A DNA stretch of 20,142 nucleotides. Origin: a virus. The DNA lies in IMG/VR virus record IMGVR_UViG_3300036766_002086, positions 1-20,142 of that record; one strand, given 5' to 3'. Below the pieces are notes generated by a model. It ran no database searches, had not been told where the DNA came from, and saw nothing but the letters and a program-made list of their open reading frames with translations. Below, piece after piece: positions 1 through 7,088 of this stretch. The translations under genes and the position numbers were made by a program. Position 1 is the first letter of the stretch. Each line of letters opens with the position of its first letter.

Positions 1-515
1 ATCTTGTCATCGCCGACGGTGTTTTTCCTTGTCACCATGTAAATGACCGCGTCCGCCTGGGTGGGATCCAGTTCGTTTTGAATGACCGTTGCAATGTTCG
101 GCGTTATGATGTCATAGACGATCCGCCCTCCCCGCACCCCGACCTTGAGCAGGGTCTCATTGAGCAGATTGCTGTAGCGATTGACCTTTTTCAGCTTCGT
201 GTCAAGTTTCGAGTAGTTGAGGATCTCCTGGTATCGCTCATCTTTGCTAAATTCCCTGATGGGCTGCGCCTTGTAAACGGTCGAGATTTCATTGATCACG
301 CGCTTGAGGATATTTTGGCTCTGATTCACATGGTAATAGAGGCGCTCATAGTTGTCCTTATGGAAAAGCGCCTTAATTTTCTCCCGGATGATCTCCTCGT
401 AGTCGTCCCTGTAGAGATCAAGCTTATTCTGCGCTTCATCCTGGCGCTCTTTGTCCGCAATCCACTTCGACTTCAAAAACTCGCGCCTAATCATCTCTTC
501 AGCCAAAAGCGCCAT
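1..515 (-). CDS. Phage portal protein, N-terminal part (runs off left edge)
   Basis: The frame is open from an ATG at 515 to the window edge, about 171 codons, so only the N-terminal part is seen. The protein begins MALLAEEMIRREFLKSKW and is highly charged and helical, followed by a segment containing NILKRVINEISTVYK, which resembles the early part of phage portal proteins that form the dodecameric DNA entry ring of the capsid. The ATG follows the terminase stop codon with no gap (TAA then ATG), and terminase-then-portal is the standard phage order. Identification rests mainly on this position and on general resemblance; no diagnostic catalytic motif exists for portals. It could be another early head protein, but portal is by far the likeliest. 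Confidence 0.7.
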   Translation of the reverse strand, partial: MALLAEEMIRREFLKSKWIADKERQDEAQNKLDLYRDDYEEIIREKIKALFHKDNYERLYYHVNQSQNILKRVINEISTVYKAQPIREFSKDERYQEILNYSKLDTKLKKVNRYSNLLNETLLKVGVRGGRIVYDIITPNIATVIQNELDPTQADAVIYMVTRKNTVGDDK

Positions 516-1913
516 TTATAAAGCCCTCACTTCAGATTTAATCATCGGGAAACGATTTACCGCGTAGTATTCAAAAGCCTTCATTATGTGCGTCGCCCAG
601 TTTTCCTCGTATCCATCTGATATGACCCGGCCCTGATCATCCGTCGGATGTTTATAGTTGGAAATGCACTCTTGAAACCGGACGCACTTCTCGCTGACCC
701 TGACGTAGGGCATGATTCTCTGACCGGCCGTTATGCATTCAGAGATAGTCGCGCCGTGCTTAACCCTGATATGAATCCCCAGCTCTCCAAGCCAAGAAAT
801 CCAGCTCTTCATGTTTACCTGCCTTTGTTTTCCGGCCGGGTCTCCAAAGTGGATGATATCTTTGGGCTTCAAATATCCCTTATCGTCTTTAACCTTGTAC
901 GGCTTTGCTTTGATCACATCCGAGTAAAAGGGCGGAGATTTCTCTGTTTCCTCGAGCTCGTCAATGATCCTTATCTCCGGAAGCGGCTGCCCGGGAATGG
1001 GCGCTTCTTGAATCCAGAGGACCGCCGTGGGGTTGCCTACGCCGAAATCCCAGCCCAAGTAGAGCGGGAGATCCTGGTCGTACTCGTATTTCCCGATCTG
1101 CTTGCTGAAATCGAACATATAGTAAATCTGACCCGCAATAGATTGCTCGTAGCTGATATCAAGTTCCCTGGCGATTTGGTCCCTGGTCATATTCGCGCGT
1201 TGCGCTTGATACCAAGTGTCCGACCTTTCGGGATGCATGCTCCAGTGAAGGCGTCTTTTTAAAAATGTGGAATTTTTGTCAAACCGGATTCTGGCAAAGC
1301 ATCCGCCTCGGCCGTATGGAGTTGAATTCATGTAAGTCCCGTTCTTACAGGCCTGGATGATCGAGCTGAAGACCATCTCTGACTTCGGTATCAAAGCGGC
1401 CTCATCCATGAGCGCCCGATGCCAAGTCCCGGATCGGCCGGCGTTTGGGTTCGAGCTCTCACCTATGATGAAGCTCCCGGTCACAGGATTCGCGATCTTG
1501 AGATAAGAGAAGACAAGCGGCATCTTGAGGAAAGAAGGAAGTCTCTCCCACATGAAACGAACTCTGCCCAGGAGCGAATTGGGAGTTGAGAGAGAACCTC
1601 CATCGTCGACAAGATTTTCCTTTCTCGAGGTCACGAAATCCGCGACGTTCTCCTTGAAGCTTATGTCCCAGAGGTAGAGGGCCATGAAGGCCCATGAGAT
1701 CATCATCTGGCGCGATTTTTCGTAGTGGGAGTTCTGCGGCTCTTTGTTTTCCTCGAGGAAATCTACCAGGTATTGGTATCGAGGAAAGAGTTTTATCTCG
1801 TTTTTCTCAACATCAAGGGTATGACAGTAATTCAAGGCAAAATAGGACGGGCTTTCTTCGCAGCGCAGCCACTCTTCGATGTAATAATTTTTCTCTTGAG
1901 CGTTTACCTGCAT
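516..1913 (-). CDS. terL: Terminase large subunit (packaging ATPase/nuclease)
   Basis: This 465-aa protein is the motor that translocates phage DNA into the prohead and cuts the concatemer. The N-terminal ATPase has a Walker A-like EKSRQMMIS (residues 65-73), a Walker B ALMDEAA (167-173) with catalytic Glu171, and a coupling motif MNSTP (195-199). The C-terminal RNase H-like nuclease has GWDFG (287-291) and a second acidic cluster in HFGDPA (355-360). The length is typical of TerL. The Walker A has Met-Met where many families have Gly, as in other KSRQ-type terminases. The start is 2 nt after the TerS stop, and the stop abuts the portal ATG. Confidence 0.95.
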   Translation of the reverse strand: MQVNAQEKNYYIEEWLRCEESPSYFALNYCHTLDVEKNEIKLFPRYQYLVDFLEENKEPQNSHYEKSRQMMISWAFMALYLWDISFKENVADFVTSRKENLVDDGGSLSTPNSLLGRVRFMWERLPSFLKMPLVFSYLKIANPVTGSFIIGESSNPNAGRSGTWHRALMDEAALIPKSEMVFSSIIQACKNGTYMNSTPYGRGGCFARIRFDKNSTFLKRRLHWSMHPERSDTWYQAQRANMTRDQIARELDISYEQSIAGQIYYMFDFSKQIGKYEYDQDLPLYLGWDFGVGNPTAVLWIQEAPIPGQPLPEIRIIDELEETEKSPPFYSDVIKAKPYKVKDDKGYLKPKDIIHFGDPAGKQRQVNMKSWISWLGELGIHIRVKHGATISECITAGQRIMPYVRVSEKCVRFQECISNYKHPTDDQGRVISDGYEENWATHIMKAFEYYAVNRFPMIKSEVRAL

Positions 1914-1914
1914 G

Positions 1915-2313
1915 TTATTTTGCCTTCGTTTTTTCCAGTTCTTTTTTTGCCTTCCAGATATCTTCGGCTTTAATTCCTATGTCTACCGATCCAGAATGCT
2001 CGACATTTTGCCTATCCCGCCACAGGTCCGGCCGGCGGTTCTTCAGCCAAAAGATGATCGCTGTCGTGTCGCCATTTTTCGCCTTTTCGTAAAGGCTCTT
2101 TGTTATCTGAAAATCAGCCTTGAGCTTTCCCCTTTTTAGGGACTGCAAAAACGCGGGATTCTTTTTCCAATAATTCAGGGTTCTGGGGCTTATCCCGAGG
2201 ATAACGGCGATCTCCTCATCGGTGAGCCCGAGGCTGGCGATGACTTCGACCTGCTCGAGGTTCACATCCTCGATCCTGACGGACCGCTTGAGCTTCATGA
2301 CCTTAACTTTCAT
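1915..2313 (-). CDS. terS: Terminase small subunit-like HTH protein
   Basis: This 132-aa protein lies directly upstream of TerL and is very probably the DNA-recognition subunit of the packaging terminase. Residues about 25-52 form a helix-turn-helix (LTDEEIAVILGISPRTLNYW), followed by a helical segment with ALKRGK- and IIFWLKNRRPDLW-like sequence typical of the small-terminase family that carries a resolvase-like HTH. The C-terminal end is a Lys/Glu-rich helix. The start overlaps the stop of the upstream methyltransferase gene by ATGA, which implies coupled translation. Function is inferred from HTH plus position. Confidence 0.8.
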   Translation of the reverse strand: MKVKVMKLKRSVRIEDVNLEQVEVIASLGLTDEEIAVILGISPRTLNYWKKNPAFLQSLKRGKLKADFQITKSLYEKAKNGDTTAIIFWLKNRRPDLWRDRQNVEHSGSVDIGIKAEDIWKAKKELEKTKAK

Positions 2314-3626
2314 CGCCTTATCTTCCTAATCTTTTCCTCGGGGATCCTCACATAGTCGGCGTAGCGTTTGATGATGACATCACAGTATTTGGGATCTATC
2401 TCCATCAGGAACGCGCGCCGGCCTGATTTTTCGGCGGCGATAAGAGTCGATCCCGATCCCCCAAACAAATCGAGGACGTTCTCTCCCTTTCTGGATGAAT
2501 ACTCGATCGCTCTCTCTGCGAGCTCCACAGGCTTCTCTGTCAAGTGAACCATGCAGGCAGGATTCACCTTTTTCACGGACCAGACGTCTGTGACATTATT
2601 TGGCCCGAAAAACTTATGGGCCGCTCCCTCCTTCCAGCCGTAAAAACACCACTCATGATTCCCGAGGAAGTCCTTGCGGGTGAGGAAAGGATGCTCTTTG
2701 ACCCAGATTATGGTTTGGCTGAAATACAGGCCGCTTTCCTTAAGCGCCGGTGGATAGTTCCCACAGTTCGCATATCCGCCCCAGATATAGAACGACCGTC
2801 CAGGCTCGAGGACCCTGGCGATATTCCCGAACCACATCCGGAGAAGCGCCTCAAATTCGCTGTCTGAGACATAGTCATTGACCAGAGGCCGGTCTTTCGC
2901 GCGCATTTTCACCTTGGGCTTCTTTTTTAGGCCATATCTGGCCGAGTCGAAAGCTTGATGATGCTTTAGGTTTCCCGCGGCTTTGGCCGCGAGGATGGCA
3001 TTTGAAGAGCGGGGTTCAACCTTCACATTGTACGGCGGGTCAGTGTTGACGAGGTGAATTCTGGCGCCGACGAGAAGTCGATCAACGTCCTTTTCTTTTT
3101 CGCTGTCTCCGCACATCAGTCTGTGGTTGCCAAGCTTGAATATCTCGCCGGGTTTGGTTATTGGCGGGGAATCATCGATCTCAGGGATGATGTTGGCTTT
3201 CTCATCAAAGTCCGGTCCAAAATCCTCTATGATGAATTTGAGGTTGACAGCCTTACCGATATCAACCTTGAAATCGTCAAGGTCGAGCTTCGCGAGGTGA
3301 GGGTAGACGAGCTCCGCGAGCGCCTGTTCTTCGTAATAGCCGGCGCGGTCGTTATCGGAGAGGGCATATTCAATTTTTTCGGCCTCGGACTTGGGCTTTA
3401 TGATGGAGATCTCGACTCCCCGGACTCCCAGTTCTTTTAAGGCCCGGATCCGCATATTCCCGCCCAGGGTGATATACTTCCCGTTTTCCTGGTAGCAGAT
3501 CAGGGGCTTATAAACACCGAGCTTTAGGATCTGCCGCTTGAGCCGCTCGAAGTCCTCTTGCTTGATTCCCCGAGGGTTCTTTTCCCAGGGCTCCACTTTC
3601 TCGATCGGGACTTTCCGGATCTCCAT
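2310..3626 (-). CDS. ParB-like domain fused to beta-class DNA N4/N6 methyltransferase
   Basis: The 438-aa protein has an N-terminal ParB/sulfiredoxin-like domain (about residues 1-90, with GGNMRIRAL near 55-63) and a C-terminal amino-methyltransferase domain. The catalytic DPPY is at 196-199 and the AdoMet-binding DLFGGSGST at 386-394. The order DPPY before FGGSG is that of beta-class enzymes that methylate N6 of adenine or N4 of cytosine. I chose the ATG at 3626 over an in-frame GTG at 3629 because it forms a TGATG overlap with the upstream stop. Such fusions often sit beside phage terminase genes. The likely role is modification of phage DNA against host restriction, possibly linked to packaging. 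The target sequence cannot be read from the protein. Confidence 0.93.
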   Translation of the reverse strand: MEIRKVPIEKVEPWEKNPRGIKQEDFERLKRQILKLGVYKPLICYQENGKYITLGGNMRIRALKELGVRGVEISIIKPKSEAEKIEYALSDNDRAGYYEEQALAELVYPHLAKLDLDDFKVDIGKAVNLKFIIEDFGPDFDEKANIIPEIDDSPPITKPGEIFKLGNHRLMCGDSEKEKDVDRLLVGARIHLVNTDPPYNVKVEPRSSNAILAAKAAGNLKHHQAFDSARYGLKKKPKVKMRAKDRPLVNDYVSDSEFEALLRMWFGNIARVLEPGRSFYIWGGYANCGNYPPALKESGLYFSQTIIWVKEHPFLTRKDFLGNHEWCFYGWKEGAAHKFFGPNNVTDVWSVKKVNPACMVHLTEKPVELAERAIEYSSRKGENVLDLFGGSGSTLIAAEKSGRRAFLMEIDPKYCDVIIKRYADYVRIPEEKIRKIRR

Positions 3627-3883
3627 CACTTCACCACCGCTCCCTTAATTTCCTTGATGTCTTCTTTTATTTCTTTGATGTCTTGCTCAAACCTGATTTG
3701 TCTTGTCTCGAGGATCGCTATTTTCTCTCCCCGTTGCTGGCATATCTTTGCCGAGCCGGGCTTAGACCCATTATTCTCTGCATTTCTTTTCGCCTCATTT
3801 TTCCCTTTCAGGATCATCAGCCATGTCGCCATGTTTGAAACGGCCGCCATTCCCACCGCTGCCCAGGTGACCGGTTCCGTCAT
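3626..3883 (-). CDS. Small membrane protein with C-terminal coiled coil (lysis region)
   Basis: This 85-aa protein has one hydrophobic segment (about residues 7-25, WAAVGMAAVSNMATWLMIL), a basic stretch, and a C-terminal heptad-like helix (IRFEQDIKEIKEDIKEIKG). I chose the ATG at 3883, one base after the upstream stop, because AAAGGGG lies at ribosome-binding distance; an in-frame start at 3913 would overlap the upstream gene. The location between the endolysin and terminase genes suggests a lysis accessory role such as holin, antiholin or inner-membrane spanin. No family is recognised and the role is inference from position and topology. Confidence 0.7.
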   Translation of the reverse strand: MTEPVTWAAVGMAAVSNMATWLMILKGKNEAKRNAENNGSKPGSAKICQQRGEKIAILETRQIRFEQDIKEIKEDIKEIKGAVVK

Positions 3884-3884
3884 G

Positions 3885-4166
3885 TCAATCCCCTTTGCGT
3901 TTAAGCTCCTCACGCAGTTTTTTTACTTCTTCCTTGAGTTCATAAACCCAAAGAATGAAAGCTTGGTTGACAATCGCGTTCCCATCCTTGTCGAAGCCCA
4001 AGGGATTTTGCCGGACCTCCGGGCCCGGGTTCAGGACATCATAAGAGGGATAGAGCGCCGGGTTGTAGGGCCGTGCGCATGAGCTCTCAATCAAAAAGCA
4101 GCTTACGTACAGTAGCAGGATCCCGATGCTCACAAGCGTCGAGAAGCGCTTTGCGTTTTTTTTCAT
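3885..4166 (-). CDS. Exported or membrane-anchored small protein (lysis region)
   Basis: The 93-aa product begins with a basic N-terminus followed by a long hydrophobic run (STLVSIGILLLYVSCFLI), a Pro/Tyr/Asn-rich middle and a charged C-terminal helix (LKEEVKKLREELKRK). It looks like a signal-anchor protein with most of its mass outside the cytoplasm. Cysteines occur at and just after the hydrophobic run, but neither context (YVSC or ESSC) is a good lipobox. The start has GAGGTGAAGG directly upstream and lies 80 bases inside the end of the upstream gene. An outer spanin-type function is possible but not shown. Confidence 0.6.
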   Translation of the reverse strand: MKKNAKRFSTLVSIGILLLYVSCFLIESSCARPYNPALYPSYDVLNPGPEVRQNPLGFDKDGNAIVNQAFILWVYELKEEVKKLREELKRKGD

Positions 4167-4275
4167 CCTTCACCTCATCGATGTATTCCTTCACTTCCTG
4201 CCAGATCTCCTCTAACCGTTCCGCAATTCCCTGGGCTGTCGTCAAAAGCGCAAGGATCTCCTTTAAGCTCGGCAT
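4087..4275 (-). CDS. Small helical hypothetical protein in lysis cassette
   Basis: This 62-aa protein is predicted to be almost wholly helical and charged (IAERLEEIWQEVKEYIDEVK). It has no membrane segment and no cysteine pair. Its ATG overlaps the endolysin stop (TGATG), and AAGGAG in the end of the endolysin gene serves as ribosome-binding site. Its last 80 bases overlap the start of the next gene in another frame. I do not recognise the family. Tight coupling to the endolysin suggests it is co-produced with the lysis proteins. Confidence 0.55.
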   Translation of the reverse strand: MPSLKEILALLTTAQGIAERLEEIWQEVKEYIDEVKDEKKRKALLDACEHRDPATVRKLLFD

Positions 4276-4721
4276 CAGCTCATCTCCTTGAAGGGATCGA
4301 TAATCTTGAAATTGTCTCCTCTGTACCGGAGGGGCCTCATCTTTATGAAGGCATTTTGTCTTATGGCGTCAGCCAATGTTTGGGTCGATGACCCGCCTCC
4401 CGAGGCCCCGACTAAAAGGTCATTGTCGATCATGATCTCCACGTGCCGGGCTTTGCCCTGGTTGTCGAGCCAGAAGACAAGACAGCCCGGATATCCCTGG
4501 TCTACCTGGAAGGGTTTGAAGATCGTGTAGAGGTCATGGGCCGTGTAATCCCGGCCATGAGCCAGACGCCCCACGGCCTGGAGGACCTCAACGGCGAGGC
4601 CCGAGCAGTCGAACCCGGCCATCGGATCATCCCCGCCCCAGAGATAAGGAATGTGAAGAAAACTCCAAAGATACTCCACCGCCTTTGTCCGGAGATACGC
4701 GGATTTCAGGACATCGCCCAT
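4275..4721 (-). CDS. NlpC/P60-family peptidoglycan hydrolase (endolysin or tail-associated)
   Basis: The 148-aa protein is a single NlpC/P60 cysteine peptidase domain, which cleaves peptide bonds in peptidoglycan stems. The catalytic Cys39 is in FDCSGL (37-42), preceded by PYLWGGDDP (25-33), and the catalytic His93 is in ARHVEIM (91-97). There is no signal peptide, so export would need a holin; a holin-like gene lies upstream at 5267-5602. The neighbouring small membrane proteins support a lysis cassette. NlpC/P60 domains also occur in phage tail assembly, but here the context is lysis and packaging. The Shine-Dalgarno before the ATG is weak. Confidence 0.85.
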   Translation of the reverse strand: MGDVLKSAYLRTKAVEYLWSFLHIPYLWGGDDPMAGFDCSGLAVEVLQAVGRLAHGRDYTAHDLYTIFKPFQVDQGYPGCLVFWLDNQGKARHVEIMIDNDLLVGASGGGSSTQTLADAIRQNAFIKMRPLRYRGDNFKIIDPFKEMS

Positions 4722-4839
4722 CTCGACAATATGATAAGGGGTGGTTTTTTGAGAGGTTTAACCTATAGGTGAAGAAAATTGAGGCAAAGGTTATGCCAAA
4801 ATGGCCCAAAGGTGAGGAAAAAAGGGGCTTGACTTGTTC

Positions 4840-5127
4840 TCAATCAAATAGCCTTTTTATGATGAATTTGCCGTTTTTCAATCGACACCAGATTTCTTTT
4901 GTGCAGTTTGAAGGGAGCTCATAAGCATTCACAATTTCTTCGTCTGATTTCTTCATCTCGTCAAGGACAATTCTAATTTTACGGATTTCTTTTTTCCTGA
5001 TTGCTTCGATTTGAAAGATGTGATTTTGAAGGATAATAACCCGAGCTGATCCGGGGGGATATGTCAATGTTTTTTCTGCGGCTATAATGGCTCTTTTAAA
5101 GCGTTGTTTAAGGGATTTTGCTGACAT
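4840..5127 (-). CDS. Hypothetical basic protein
   Basis: The 95-aa product is lysine/isoleucine-rich with no recognisable domain. It is notably more AT-rich than the genes on either side, has no overlap with its neighbours and has only a weak ribosome-binding site, unlike the rest of the block. These traits fit an independently acquired small gene (moron) or a poorly expressed ORF. The flanking gaps of 118 and 139 bases are the largest in the leftward block. Function unknown. Confidence 0.45.
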   Translation of the reverse strand: MSAKSLKQRFKRAIIAAEKTLTYPPGSARVIILQNHIFQIEAIRKKEIRKIRIVLDEMKKSDEEIVNAYELPSNCTKEIWCRLKNGKFIIKRLFD

Positions 5128-5215
5128 GCTGATTCTGATGATTTTCTCTGTGATAATCGATACACAATAAAGTTAAATTATCTTCTTCATCTGATAGTGA
5201 TGAATTTGGTGTAGC

Positions 5216-5247
5216 GGGCGCACAATGATGTCGGCGATTGTGCGCCC
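5216..5247. repeat. Perfect 11-bp inverted repeat (hairpin)
   Basis: GGGCGCACAAT at 5216-5226 pairs perfectly with ATTGTGCGCCC at 5237-5247 around a 10-nt loop. It lies about 20 bases after the holin-like gene in the direction of transcription. No T-run follows on either strand, so it is not a standard intrinsic terminator. It could be an RNA-processing or stabilising hairpin, or a binding site for a dimeric protein. Confidence 0.7.
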
Positions 5248-5266
5248 ACCTAACATCCAACAATAA

Positions 5267-5602
5267 TTAAGTCGTTGCGACTTTGGCCTTGAACAGCAGC
5301 GACACAATGAACCCGAGGACGACGTTGATAATGTCCACGGGCAAGGACAATCCGAAAGCGCTGTTTACCGCCGTCACGATGGCCGCGATAAAAGCCAGCC
5401 AGAACTTCGGATCCCGCCATTTTGCAGCTTGCTGTGCGATGGCCGCAATGTCCCGTTTTGCCTCAAAGAAAACATAGAGCAGGACGACGCCCAATGCCGT
5501 AGCAAATCCGGCGGCATCGATTCCCAAGCCAAATTGCTCTTTGAGGAAGACAAGCAGCGCGCCGACAATGGCCAGGATTGAAAGCAGCGTTTTTCTTTTC
5601 AC
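5267..5602 (-). CDS. Holin-like membrane protein
   Basis: The 111-aa protein has three hydrophobic segments: about residues 6-20 (LLSILAIVGALLVFL), 29-47 (DAAGFATALGVVLLYVFF) and 68-104 (two apposed stretches ending in GFIVSLLFK). It has a short charged tail. This size and topology match phage holins, which form the inner-membrane lesion that releases the endolysin. The start is a GTG preceded by a strong AAAGGAGGT at correct spacing. The NlpC/P60 hydrolase lies two genes downstream. No specific holin family motif is visible, so the assignment rests on topology and context. Confidence 0.65.
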   Translation of the reverse strand: MKRKTLLSILAIVGALLVFLKEQFGLGIDAAGFATALGVVLLYVFFEAKRDIAAIAQQAAKWRDPKFWLAFIAAIVTAVNSAFGLSLPVDIINVVLGFIVSLLFKAKVATT

Positions 5603-5619
5603 GCTTTACCTCCTTTCAT

Positions 5620-6075
5620 TCAGATTTTCCCTTCAATCTCCCCCTCTTTTATGCAAACCTCCCCAAACACTTTTTGCGCTTCCGGTTTGTCAAAGATATA
5701 TATCTCTGCTCTCTCATCCTCGGGACAATCGGCAGGCAGAATCCGGGAACCGTTAAGATAGGCGATGAGAGAGTCATTCTTAATGATCCCCGATCTCTCC
5801 AGGACATCACAGATTGATTGCAAAAGATTTATTAGGTCTGTGCTTCCCCCTGGGTGAGGGCGGCGATATATCAGGGCCATGAGATTCACCGGATAGTCGA
5901 TAGTTTCAATTTCCTCCTCGATCATTTGGGCTTTGAGCTCGAGGATCGCTCGGCCCTCCCATTCTGAGTATTTCGGATTGGGGAGAAGCCTAGTCTTGCC
6001 GCTTCCTTTCAGCCGGATGATTCTCTGGGATGTCTTTTTGCTCGGCGTGCGTCCCGTTATCTCGAGGTAGGTCAT
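5620..6075 (-). CDS. rusA: RusA-like Holliday junction resolvase
   Basis: This 151-aa protein matches the RusA family, dimeric Mg2+-dependent enzymes that cut four-way DNA junctions made during phage replication and recombination. The N-terminus has GRTPSKK (8-14), and the core has STDLINLLQSICDVLERSG (78-96) followed by IIKNDSLI (97-104). These supply conserved acidic residues Asp80, Asp90 and Asp101 spaced as in RusA. The start overlaps the upstream MazG-like gene (ATGA). Resolvase activity could also debranch DNA before packaging. Confidence 0.85.
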   Translation of the reverse strand: MTYLEITGRTPSKKTSQRIIRLKGSGKTRLLPNPKYSEWEGRAILELKAQMIEEEIETIDYPVNLMALIYRRPHPGGSTDLINLLQSICDVLERSGIIKNDSLIAYLNGSRILPADCPEDERAEIYIFDKPEAQKVFGEVCIKEGEIEGKI

Positions 6076-6341
6076 TTTGACAACCCCTTCTCGGGCTTAT
6101 AATCTTCAATGTGAAACAAAAACCTATAGACCATCGCGCCAGTTTGAACGGCTTCTTTTAAAACAGAAGCGATATCACCTCTTCCGTAATAATAATCAAG
6201 GCAAGCCTTGACTAGCTCTCCACATTCCTCCTGGATGATGGCCGCTCCGTGAACGATGTCTTGAGGCCATCCCGGAAATTTCTTTTCTGCTCTTTCAAGC
6301 TCATCCCAAATTAAATTGAAGGCTTCTTCTGTTTTATTCAT
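6072..6341 (-). CDS. MazG-like NTP pyrophosphohydrolase
   Basis: The 89-aa all-helical protein has the metal-binding EExxE motif (QEECGELVKA, residues 37-46) and a second helix with KEAVQTGAMVYRF (62-74), the two signatures of the MazG / all-alpha NTP pyrophosphatase fold. Family members hydrolyse nucleoside triphosphates to monophosphates; phage versions are thought to adjust nucleotide pools or lower alarmone signalling. It is short (one domain). It overlaps the upstream gene by 8 bases and the RusA gene by 4. Confidence 0.8.
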   Translation of the reverse strand: MNKTEEAFNLIWDELERAEKKFPGWPQDIVHGAAIIQEECGELVKACLDYYYGRGDIASVLKEAVQTGAMVYRFLFHIEDYKPEKGLSK

Positions 6342-6780
6342 CTTTCTTGCCCTGAGTGAGAAGTTTAAAATTCTGCTCTTTCAGTGCCGCGTAAAATGTC
6401 TTTTTGCCATTCCAAACATACGGCAAAAACACCTGAAGGAATTCAGCCTGTCTCATCTTGATAAGCGCCATCTGAAGCTCCACCCAATCTTGGATGAGCT
6501 TCCACGCCGTCCTCGCCGCCTGAGCTCTCAATCTTTTTTCCGTCTCTGCCCGTGGCCTTTTCATAGAAGACATAAAGACTTCATAAACAGCATCCACGTT
6601 GGCCGGTAGTTTGATAGCGACAAGCCTTTTTTCTGGCGAAGGAATAGAAAAAGAAATCGCTTCCAGCTCGCCATCTTTGTAATCCTTCATGATTCCAACT
6701 GCACCACCAGTGACCAGGGCCATCTCAATCCTTAGGATGGTCTTTTCAACGGGAACCGTTGAAGTGTAGTTCTTTATCAT
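6334..6780 (-). CDS. Conserved phage hypothetical protein
   Basis: The 148-aa protein resembles a hypothetical protein found widely in prophages of proteobacteria and firmicutes (recalled, not searched). Landmarks are an opening MIKNYTSTVPVEKT, a FSIPSPEKRLVAIKLPANVDAVYE segment, and ARTAWKLIQDWVELQMALIKMRQAEF followed by VFLPYVWNGKKTFYAAL. It appears soluble, with a beta-rich N-terminal part and a helical C-terminal half. No catalytic motif is evident. It sits amid DNA-metabolism genes with 4-base overlaps on both sides. Function unknown. Confidence 0.75.
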   Translation of the reverse strand: MIKNYTSTVPVEKTILRIEMALVTGGAVGIMKDYKDGELEAISFSIPSPEKRLVAIKLPANVDAVYEVFMSSMKRPRAETEKRLRAQAARTAWKLIQDWVELQMALIKMRQAEFLQVFLPYVWNGKKTFYAALKEQNFKLLTQGKKDE

Positions 6781-7088
6781 TTCAGCTCCCCCTGGGTAAT
6801 TCTCGAATCTTCAAATAAGGGATTCGTTCTCCGCGTTCGCCGAAAAGGGAGATCAAGCCGATTGTGGCAGCGCTGACAAAGCGCGATTAGGTTTATCCGC
6901 CTGTTATCTGTGGGATCCCCATTGATGTGATGGACGGTGATGACAACTTCTGAGCCCGTGACCGGATGAGAAGAACCGTTTGCCGCCCTGCACAGCTCGC
7001 ACTTCCAGCCGGCGCGCTCCCGGATGAGCAGCGAGATCCGGTCCCAATTGGGCGGATAGAGCGCCTTCCTTTCCGGCTTGATTGGCAT
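6777..7088 (-). CDS. Small HNH endonuclease
   Basis: The 103-aa protein is a compact HNH nuclease. A CxxC pair (Cys30, Cys33) and a CxxCH pair (Cys71, Cys74) form the structural zinc site, and VHHING (52-57, catalytic His53/His54) and Asn66 form the beta-beta-alpha-metal core. I chose the ATG at 7088 because it makes a TGATG overlap with the upstream gene; an in-frame start at 7127 would overlap far into it. HNH proteins near phage terminases can assist packaging, but this one lies far from TerL, so a homing or replication-associated nuclease is equally plausible. Confidence 0.85.
   Translation of the reverse strand: MPIKPERKALYPPNWDRISLLIRERAGWKCELCRAANGSSHPVTGSEVVITVHHINGDPTDNRRINLIALCQRCHNRLDLPFRRTRRTNPLFEDSRITQGELK

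Noticed and set aside
78-521. Plus-strand ORF at the left edge, and other plus-strand ORFs over 1-16.4 kb
   Set aside because: They lie opposite convincing minus-strand genes, show no domain or start signal and break the consistent leftward gene order.
3885-4166. Lipoprotein call for the exported small protein
   Set aside because: The cysteine contexts YVSC and ESSC do not fit the lipobox consensus.
4627-4809. Minus-strand ORF overlapping the start of the NlpC/P60 gene
   Set aside because: Low-complexity translation in another frame, no ribosome-binding site, overlaps a clear catalytic domain.
5216-5247. Intrinsic terminator
   Set aside because: Good stem but no following T-run on either strand.
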